NCBI GenBank assembly: GCA_035295745.1
Contig: DATGIL010000070.1
Coordinates: forward strand, 1 to 64,000
DNA from: JAIQFL01 sp035295745
GTDB taxonomy: Bacteria > Acidobacteriota > Terriglobia > Bryobacterales > Bryobacteraceae
DNA length: 64,000 bases
Reading direction: 5' to 3'
Made by a program: the position numbers and the translations under genes. This document shows, one piece after another, positions 57,944-64,000 of the stretch; position 1 is the first letter of the stretch, and each line of letters begins with the position of its first letter. The notes beneath the pieces were generated by a model, which saw only the letters and a program-made list of their open reading frames with translations, was not told where the DNA came from and ran no database searches.

Positions 57944-59218
57944 CTATGCCGTCTTGAGTTCCCTCTCTACCATCTCGCTGAAAGTATCGATGTCGCGCAA
58001 GGTCGTATAGACATTCGGAGTTACGCGCAACCCCGTATACTCCTCGTGCCCCATCATGGCGGTCAGGATGTTGTATTTGCTCCAGAGCGCTTCGTGGATC
58101 TTCGCGGGGTCGACGCCCTGGAATGCGAGGAACCCGATGCCGCACGATTGCGCCGGATCCTGGCTGTGCAGAATGCGGCATTTGGGGTTCTGTGCTAGAC
58201 GGCTCGCCCAGCGATCGCGCAAGTAGCGCAGGCGTGCCGCTTTCCGGTCTACGCCTAAGCTCTCGTTGAAAACCAGCGCTTCGCTGATAGCATCGTGATT
58301 GGCCGCTGGATGAGTTCCGATCTCCTCAAATTTCCGGATATCTCCCGCCTGCTTTTCGCCCGAAGCCATCAGGGACCATGTGCTGGCGATCCGCGACTTT
58401 CTTACATACAGAAAGCCGGTTCCGACCGGGGCGTAGGTCCACTTGTGCAGACTCACGCCGTAGTAGTCGCAATCCAGATCAGAGATCTTGTAGGGGAAGT
58501 GACTGAAGGCGTGCGCACCATCGACGATCACTGGGATGTTGCGGGCGTGTGCCATCTGGCAGATGCGTTTCACCGGGAAAATCTGGCCGGTGCGGTTGGT
58601 GATGTGGCAGACCAGGATCAGCTTCGTGCGAGGCGTCACCGCCTTTTCAAAGCGCTGATACAGGTCGTCCATGCTGGGCGGCGGCACCGGGAACGAGATC
58701 ATCTTCAGCACGATGCCTTCGCGCCGTTCGCGCTGCTGGAACGTGGTGAGCATGCGCGGATAGTCCTGGTTGGTGGTCAGGACCTCGTCGCCTTTTTGCA
58801 GATCGACGCCATACTGCGCGTTCTCCAGGCTCTCGCTGGAGTTGCGAGTGATGGCGATCTCCTCGGCATCGCATCCGGCCGCGGCTGCAATCTGCCGCCT
58901 CACCATCTCCGCCTGCCGTTCCAACACATTGACCATGGTGTGCCAGGGCCCCATATCGCTGTACTCGAGATAGCGGCGCATCGCGTCCTGGACGCTACGG
59001 GGCGAAGGACTGCAATAACCGTTGTTCAAGTTGACGATATTCCGGTCGACGCTAAACGCGGTCCGGACCTCCGACCAGAAATCCTCGTCGGAAGCCACAT
59101 CCTCGGGCGTACGGCCTTTTACCGACGTTGCCGCTGCTGAGACCCGCGGAATGGCGTGATCTTGCAACGCGGCTACGGCCGTTCCCGTCGCCAATTGAAA
59201 GAAACTTCTACGGTTCAT
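57944..59218 (-). CDS. Tat-exported class V aminotransferase-like PLP protein
   Basis: 424 residues from MNRRSFFQLATGTAVAALQD (ATG 59218), a Tat-type signal with NRRSFF. PLP fold type I: NLNNGYCSPSPRSVQDAMRR, TRNSSESLENAQYGVDLQKG, IPVIVDGAHAFSHFPYKISD (Asp for the pyridine nitrogen), and YYGVSLHKWTYAPVGTGFLY with the PLP lysine in LHKW. It resembles isopenicillin-N epimerase / cysteine-desulfurase-like enzymes. Export of a PLP enzyme is uncommon but known in this group. Substrate unknown. Confidence 0.9.
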   Translation of the reverse strand: MNRRSFFQLATGTAVAALQDHAIPRVSAAATSVKGRTPEDVASDEDFWSEVRTAFSVDRNIVNLNNGYCSPSPRSVQDAMRRYLEYSDMGPWHTMVNVLERQAEMVRRQIAAAAGCDAEEIAITRNSSESLENAQYGVDLQKGDEVLTTNQDYPRMLTTFQQRERREGIVLKMISFPVPPPSMDDLYQRFEKAVTPRTKLILVCHITNRTGQIFPVKRICQMAHARNIPVIVDGAHAFSHFPYKISDLDCDYYGVSLHKWTYAPVGTGFLYVRKSRIASTWSLMASGEKQAGDIRKFEEIGTHPAANHDAISEALVFNESLGVDRKAARLRYLRDRWASRLAQNPKCRILHSQDPAQSCGIGFLAFQGVDPAKIHEALWSKYNILTAMMGHEEYTGLRVTPNVYTTLRDIDTFSEMVERELKTA

Positions 59219-59257
59219 ATAGTGGTGAATGCTATAGCATCCATGCCCCAGGGTCAA

Positions 59258-59308
59258 GTTGAGGGGTCGACACAATTGAGGGCTCGGCACAGTTTAGGGG
59301 TGGACAAT
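59258..59308. repeat. three tandem 17-bp imperfect repeats
   Basis: GTTGAGGGGTCGACACA, ATTGAGGGCTCGGCACA and GTTTAGGGGTGGACAAT follow each other without a gap in the divergent space between the aminotransferase-like and TPR genes. Period and position suggest a multi-site operator, but a decayed repeat is possible. Confidence 0.75.
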
Positions 59309-59350
59309 TCGAATGCCAGAGCCGCACCCGTCGCGGGATAATGGTAGACA

Positions 59351-61018
59351 ATGCGGCAGTTGTTGATTCTCGGTCTGCTCCCCGGCCTGTTGGCGGCCGA
59401 TGACCATTGGATTAAGTTCGCGTCCGGCCCGTTCGAAGTCTACACCGATGCGGGCCCGCGCGCCGGGCGCGAGGCGATGGTGCGCTTCCTGGAATTTCGC
59501 CACGCGTTGGGCGCACTCGTGGGCGAGCAGGATCTGCAGACTCCCGAGCCGGTTCGCATCCTCGTTTTCAAAAGTTCCAAGGGCTGGACGTCGCCCGGCC
59601 CCCTCACCGAAGGCCGCGACCGCTACGCCATCGTGCTGCAGGATAAGGGTGCGGTCTCGCAAGCTACGTACACCGACCTGGCGCGACTCTTCCTAAATGC
59701 CAACACCACGCAGATGCCGCCCGCTTTCGAACATGGACTGCTTGAGTTTCTATCCACCATCGAGATCAACGGGATTCGCATCACGGTGGGCGCGCCTCCT
59801 CCGGGCACTCCCGATCTGGATTGGGCGCGCGTTCATCTCCTCGTAGTGGATCCGGAGTATTTCGGCAAGATTCACGTGTTGCTTTACAATCTGCGCAAAG
59901 GCGTAGACGAGGAGCCGGCGTTTCGCAATGCGTTCGGCAAAGGCCGCGCCGAGATTGAAGCGCAAGCTAAACAGCATCTGGCGGCAGGACATTTCGGAAC
60001 CAGTACCATTTCCAGCCAACCGTTGGCCGAGAGCGATTTTCAGGAGCGGCAAGTTTCCGAATCCGAAATCCGGCTGGCACGCGCCGACCTGCTCGCGGGC
60101 AGCCAGTCCACAGCGGAGTACGAGAGCCTGTTGCGCGATCATGTCAAGGTGCCGGAAGCCGAGGAGGGATTGGGCCTGCTGGCACTCCGCGACCACCACA
60201 ATGACGAAGCGCGCCGCCATTTCGCCGCCTCGATGGAGGCAGGGACCAAAAGCGCGCGCTGCTTGATCGAATATGCCAAGCTCGAGGCCGACAATGACAA
60301 GGCTACGCAGGCGCTCTTGAAGGCCGCGGGCATCAACCCCAAGCTCGAAGAGCCGTTCGTCCTCATGGCGCAGCGTGACACCGATCCACGCAAACGCCTG
60401 GCGCATTGGAAGGCCGCTACTGAGCGCAATCCGCGCAATCCGGCTTATTGGAAGGCGCTGGCGGATTGTTATCTGGAAGATCACAACTACGCGGAGGCGG
60501 CCAAAGCGTGGCGGGGCGGGGAACAGTCGGCCACCGATCCCGCCGAGCGCCAGCGCATGCATGAGGCGCGCATGGCGATCGAGCAGCAGCGGCTCGACTA
60601 CGAAGAGGCAGAGAAGCGCCGCCAGGCAGAGGAAGAGGCGCGCGATCTGGAACGCCTGAAGGCAAAGGCTCGCGCCGAGGTCCACGAACTCGAGGCCAAG
60701 GCCAATGCGAACGGGCCGAAGCACGATCCAAACGCGATCCCCTGGTGGGAGGGCCCCGCGCCCGCGGGCAAGCTCACTGGCACTTTGAAGCAGGTGGACT
60801 GCCTGGGTAAACAGGCGCGCCTGGTGGTGGAAGGAGAAGACCACAAGATCGTCAAGCTGCTGGTGCTCGACCCCAGCCAGATTGCGATTTCGGGCGGAGG
60901 CGAACAAAGTCTCGGCTGCGGTGTACAGAAGGCGCGCCACGTCGTGGTTGGTTACGCCCCGAAAGCCAACGCGCGGCTGGCGACTGTAGGCGAAGTGGCC
61001 ACCATTGAGTTCCAGTGA
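59351..61018 (+). CDS. exported TPR protein
   Basis: 555 residues. Short signal peptide (MRQLLILGLLPGLLAADDHW), then a domain like the DUF1570/peptidase-MA-type start found in secreted TPR proteins (FEVYTDAGPRAGREAMVRFL; PPAFEHGLLEFLSTIEINGI; no HExxH remains: EHGLLE is at that place). TPRs lie at about 225-410 (LGLLALRDHHNDEARRHFAA; AYWKALADCYLEDHNYAEAA), followed by a charged coiled coil (RQAEEEARDLERLKAKARAE) and a C-terminal beta domain. It overlaps the MFS gene by 4 bp (GTGA). Confidence 0.82.
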   Translation: MRQLLILGLLPGLLAADDHWIKFASGPFEVYTDAGPRAGREAMVRFLEFRHALGALVGEQDLQTPEPVRILVFKSSKGWTSPGPLTEGRDRYAIVLQDKGAVSQATYTDLARLFLNANTTQMPPAFEHGLLEFLSTIEINGIRITVGAPPPGTPDLDWARVHLLVVDPEYFGKIHVLLYNLRKGVDEEPAFRNAFGKGRAEIEAQAKQHLAAGHFGTSTISSQPLAESDFQERQVSESEIRLARADLLAGSQSTAEYESLLRDHVKVPEAEEGLGLLALRDHHNDEARRHFAASMEAGTKSARCLIEYAKLEADNDKATQALLKAAGINPKLEEPFVLMAQRDTDPRKRLAHWKAATERNPRNPAYWKALADCYLEDHNYAEAAKAWRGGEQSATDPAERQRMHEARMAIEQQRLDYEEAEKRRQAEEEARDLERLKAKARAEVHELEAKANANGPKHDPNAIPWWEGPAPAGKLTGTLKQVDCLGKQARLVVEGEDHKIVKLLVLDPSQIAISGGGEQSLGCGVQKARHVVVGYAPKANARLATVGEVATIEFQ

Positions 61019-62211
61019 ACGGCGCTTCCGACGTAACACGGCTCCGCTGGGTAGCGCTGGCAGTGTTCGTTCTTTCCACTGCGATCAATTACCTGGACCG
61101 CACCACGCTGGCGCAACTCGCTGCACCAATTTCTGATGAATTTCATTTGTCGAATGCCCAGTACGGCCTGGTCCTGACGGCTTTCTTCATTCCGTATGCC
61201 ACAATGGCGCCGTTCGCCGGTTGGGTCATCGACAATATTGGGTTGAGTTGGGCCGCGAGCCTGGCGGTAGGTCTGTGGTCCTTGGCAGGAATCGCAACGG
61301 GGTTCTCACGAGGCCTCACCGCGCTGGTGATCTGCCGCGCAATTCTCGGATTGGCGGAGGCTGGCGGCATCCCCGCGGCGGCCAAGGCGATTCACCAGTA
61401 CTTGAGGCCAGCGGAACGGTCACTCGGCAATGCGCTGAACCAGACGGGTGTGAGTGTGGGGATCATCGCGGCAACTCCCCTGGCGACTGCTCTCGCTGTT
61501 TGGAAAGGCTGGCGATCCGCTTTCATCGTCACAGGGATGCTCGGTCTGCTCTGGATTCCATTGTGGAACTGGGTGGCGCGCAAGGTGCCGGTTGCCGCAC
61601 TACCCAAGCCGCCAGCCGGCGCTGGTACGGCACTGCTGACCGACTCTCGCCTCTGGACGTTTATCGTCGCCAATGCCCTGAGCATGGTCGGCTACTCGCT
61701 CTGGACGAGTTGGACTCCCAAGTACCTCATGCGCGTCCATCATCTCTCGCTGGTGGAGGTGGCTTGGTACACGTGGATTCCACCGCTGTGCGCGCTGCTG
61801 GGCGGCCTCACCGGCGGGTGGCTGTCCCTGCGCCTGGCGGATCGTGGCATTCCAGCCCTGGCAGCTCGATTTCGCGTATGTCTGCTGGCGGGTGGAATCT
61901 CGCTTCTCACGGCTCTCCTTCCGTACGCACCCGATGCAAGGTGGAGCTGCGCCGGCATCTCGCTCAGTTTCGCTGCCGTCGCGGCATTCAGCGTGAACAT
62001 GTACAGCATGCCTCTGGATGCCTTCGGAGGCGCACGAGCTGCGTTCGCGGTATCGTTCCTGACGGCATCGGCGGGCGGAATCGCCGCAACGATCTCCTAT
62101 CCGATCGGAAGAGTCGTCGACCTCTACGGCTACACACCCGTCACGCTGGTCGCGGCGATCACTCCCCTGGCGGCGTGTGTTTTGCTGTGGGGCACGAGGT
62201 CGATTCGGTGA
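61015..62211 (+). CDS. MFS transporter, anion:cation symporter-like
   Basis: 398 residues from a GTG at 61015, coupled to the upstream gene. Twelve helices predicted. Family segments: NYLDRTTLAQLAAPISDEFH, FFIPYATMAPFAGWVIDNIG, AEAGGIPAAAKAIHQYLRPA, GNALNQTGVSVGIIAATPLA. This is the ACS/hexuronate-type branch, which takes up organic anions such as sugar acids. It overlaps the glycosyltransferase by 4 bp (GTGA). Substrate cannot be fixed. Confidence 0.9.
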   Translation: MNGASDVTRLRWVALAVFVLSTAINYLDRTTLAQLAAPISDEFHLSNAQYGLVLTAFFIPYATMAPFAGWVIDNIGLSWAASLAVGLWSLAGIATGFSRGLTALVICRAILGLAEAGGIPAAAKAIHQYLRPAERSLGNALNQTGVSVGIIAATPLATALAVWKGWRSAFIVTGMLGLLWIPLWNWVARKVPVAALPKPPAGAGTALLTDSRLWTFIVANALSMVGYSLWTSWTPKYLMRVHHLSLVEVAWYTWIPPLCALLGGLTGGWLSLRLADRGIPALAARFRVCLLAGGISLLTALLPYAPDARWSCAGISLSFAAVAAFSVNMYSMPLDAFGGARAAFAVSFLTASAGGIAATISYPIGRVVDLYGYTPVTLVAAITPLAACVLLWGTRSIR

Positions 62212-63812
62212 AGGACCGGCTGAAGCGCTGGATCTTCCGCCTTCTGCGCAAAGACCCCGAGCCCGTCGTAGTGACCTTCGCTAGCGGCGACGTCGATTTG
62301 TGCCGCAGAATCTTCGACGAGATCCGGCGCCTGGTTCCCGAGCACGAGCACTTGTTCGTGACCGACGAGAACTGGCCGGAAATGCGGGCGAAGTTGAAAC
62401 GCTGCCGCATCGGGTTGGCTCCCGTCCTGCTCACACGAGAGCCGAATACGCTGCGCCGCGCGGCGTACCGGCTGGCCCCCCACAAGATCCTGGCCTACAA
62501 TTCGCGGCTGGAGCGTCACCATCTGCGGCCGAACCTGCCTTCGCTGCTGTTCTGGCTGGGAGTGCCGCTCGATCGGATCTATCTGCGGCCTTGGTGGTGG
62601 CCATGGCCGAAGCGCGAACATTCACTGATCCCGACCGGATACCGGCGCATCGAAGGTCGCGCCTGTCGGCCCGGGCACCGAAGGGTGGCGGTGCTTTCGC
62701 CCTACTCGCCCTATCCTCTCTCGCATGGCGGCGCTGTGCGGATTTTCCATCTGCTGCGCGAGATCTCACAGGAGTTCGACGTCGAACTGCTTGCCTTCAC
62801 GGATGGAGACGCCGAGCCGGACCTGGCGCCCGTGCTGGAGTTCTGCTCGCGTGTGGTGCTGGTGAAGAAACCGAGGTATCGGGAGCCGCGTTGGTCCACT
62901 CTGTTGCCCCCGGAAGTGCACGAGTTCCGCTCCACGGCAATGCGCCAGGCGATCGCCGAGGAACGACGCGATTTCGGTTTCGAGCGGCTCCAGGTGGAAT
63001 ACACGCAGCTTGCCGAATACGGCGGCGACATTCTGGTGGAGCATGACGTGACCTTCGATCTCTTCGCGCAGATTGCGCACCGCGAGCCCGGGATCTCGCA
63101 CTGGTGGGACCTCTATCGCTGGCGCCGTTTCGAATTGTTGCAGGTGCATCGCTATTCGCGCGTGGTGGTGATGTCGAAGAAGGATGTCGAACTACTCGGG
63201 CCCGGCGTGGCGGCCACGGTAGTGGAAAATGGTGTGGATCCCGCGCGATTTCGCGGCGAACCGGAAATCGATGGCGAGCGCTTGCTCTTCATCGGTTCGT
63301 TTCGTCATTTTCCAAATATCGAGGCCTACCGATTCTTTACGGAGCGGGTCTGGCCGCTGCTTCGCGACAAGTTTCCGAATCTGACCCTCACGGTGGTGTG
63401 CGGCGCGGATCCGCTCACATATTGGCGCGCCTTCGCCGACTCTCCGGAACCACCGCCGGACGAGCGCATTCGCATGCTGGATTTCGTGGCCGATGTGCGG
63501 CCGCTATACGTCGAAGCGAATCTGGTGATCGTGCCCACCACGGTTTCGGCAGGGACCAACGTCAAGGTGCTGGAAGCGATGGCGATGCAGCGTGCGGTGG
63601 TCTCGACAACCTCGGGATGTGCGGGCTTGGGCCTGTTACATGGACATAGTGTGTGGGTGGGCGACACGCCAGAGGCATTCGCGGCAGGTGTGGCGACGCT
63701 GATCGGGGATCCCGAACGTCGCGTGCAGATTGCGCAGGCGGCACACGGTCACGCGATGCGTAACTTCGATTGGGCGGCGATCGGCGAAAAGCAGCGCGAG
63801 TTGCTGCGGTAG
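62208..63812 (+). CDS. glycosyltransferase family 4-like protein
   Basis: 534 residues from a GTG at 62208 overlapping the MFS stop; the frame is open long before that within the MFS gene. The first 145 residues form an extra domain (VVVTFASGDVDLCRRIFDEI). A GT-B fold follows: VAVLSPYSPYPLSHGGAVRI, VEHDVTFDLFAQIAHREPGI, VVENGVDPARFRGEPEIDGE, LLFIGSFRHFPNIEAYRFFT, then VIVPTTVSAGTNVKVLEAMA (the E of the donor-binding motif) and AVVSTTSGCAGL. It adds a sugar from a nucleotide donor at the cytoplasmic side. Acceptor unknown. Confidence 0.9.
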   Translation: MKDRLKRWIFRLLRKDPEPVVVTFASGDVDLCRRIFDEIRRLVPEHEHLFVTDENWPEMRAKLKRCRIGLAPVLLTREPNTLRRAAYRLAPHKILAYNSRLERHHLRPNLPSLLFWLGVPLDRIYLRPWWWPWPKREHSLIPTGYRRIEGRACRPGHRRVAVLSPYSPYPLSHGGAVRIFHLLREISQEFDVELLAFTDGDAEPDLAPVLEFCSRVVLVKKPRYREPRWSTLLPPEVHEFRSTAMRQAIAEERRDFGFERLQVEYTQLAEYGGDILVEHDVTFDLFAQIAHREPGISHWWDLYRWRRFELLQVHRYSRVVVMSKKDVELLGPGVAATVVENGVDPARFRGEPEIDGERLLFIGSFRHFPNIEAYRFFTERVWPLLRDKFPNLTLTVVCGADPLTYWRAFADSPEPPPDERIRMLDFVADVRPLYVEANLVIVPTTVSAGTNVKVLEAMAMQRAVVSTTSGCAGLGLLHGHSVWVGDTPEAFAAGVATLIGDPERRVQIAQAAHGHAMRNFDWAAIGEKQRELLR

Positions 63813-63886
63813 AATGGCTGCGATCCCGAATCGCACAGACTGTGAACGGAATTGATTGTCGGATTTCAACGGCGATCCTTGGAACT

Positions 63887-64000
63887 ATGATGGGACTAAC
63901 TCGCAGAAGTGGCCTCAACCTGTTGTTGTGTGTACTTCTGGTGGGCTGCACGAGCGGCGATAACAGAGCATCCATCGAAGAGAAGGACCTTGCAGGCGCG
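63887..64000 (+). CDS. lipoprotein, N-terminal part
   Basis: Two ATGs at 63887 and 63890 begin MMGLTRRSGLNLLLCVLLVG, followed by CTSGDNRASIEEKDLAGA and the window edge. The positively charged start, hydrophobic stretch and lipobox LVGC mark a type II signal peptide, so a lipid-anchored envelope protein. Nothing more can be said of its function from 37 codons. Confidence 0.7.
   Translation, partial: MMGLTRRSGLNLLLCVLLVGCTSGDNRASIEEKDLAGA

Overview
The window looks like chromosome from a GC-rich soil acidobacterion, most likely of the Bryobacterales / Candidatus Solibacter type. This is inferred from gene content and style: many secreted TPR and propeller proteins, sugar isomerase / Gfo-Idh / DUF1080 sets, GH29 fucosidase, copper amine oxidase, RsbRST module and many small dispersed hairpins. 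No rRNA, tRNA or CRISPR array was seen.

Layout. 1-870: a reverse-transcriptase fragment broken at its YADD box by what looks like the 5' half of a second group II intron, then a dispersed repeat. 870-5008: divergent rhaB (rhamnulokinase) and hrpB, bracketed by copies of that repeat. 5302-13985 (minus): a tight eight-gene run of propeller protein, SGNH-fold protein without its catalytic Ser and His, second propeller, cytochrome c/HhH protein, TIM-barrel isomerase, Gfo/Idh/MocA dehydrogenase, DUF1080 hydrolase and a LacI regulator. A LacI-type operator lies upstream, so it reads as a self-regulated oxidative glycoside-degradation operon. 14377-18977: secreted TPR proteins, then a peptidoglycan amidase directly followed by an actin-like ATPase. 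19362-26482: an RsbR-RsbS-RsbT stressosome operon extended by an ATPase-phosphatase fusion and two hybrid histidine kinases. 26486-31619: two very small genes, TerC, RibF, a metallo-hydrolase, a DUF1844 protein, a gene remnant and a VOC-fold protein.

31815-40500: a redoxin whose only in-frame stop is a UGA at the first position of a CxC-type motif, with a SECIS-like hairpin 16-30 nt downstream (probable selenoprotein), then an AtoE-like fatty-acid transporter, a frameshifted CarboxypepD-like pseudogene, fucosidase, copper amine oxidase, hpt and a small exported protein.

40515-57295 (minus): a compact tailed-phage head-tail cluster (terminase, portal, scaffold-like, P22-type coat, connectors, tail tube, frameshifted tail chaperone, short tape measure, tail tip and fibre) with no integrase, replication, repressor or lysis gene: a gene-transfer-agent-like or domesticated element. 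Its tail chaperone carries a canonical A AAA AAC slippery heptamer with an open -1 frame into a Cys-rich second domain.

57944-64000: Tat-exported class V aminotransferase-like protein, TPR protein, MFS transporter and glycosyltransferase in a coupled run, and the start of a lipoprotein gene.

Strongest leads: the UGA-containing redoxin, the -1 frameshift in the tail chaperone, the GTA-like cluster itself, and the LacI-controlled operon with a pseudo-SGNH protein.
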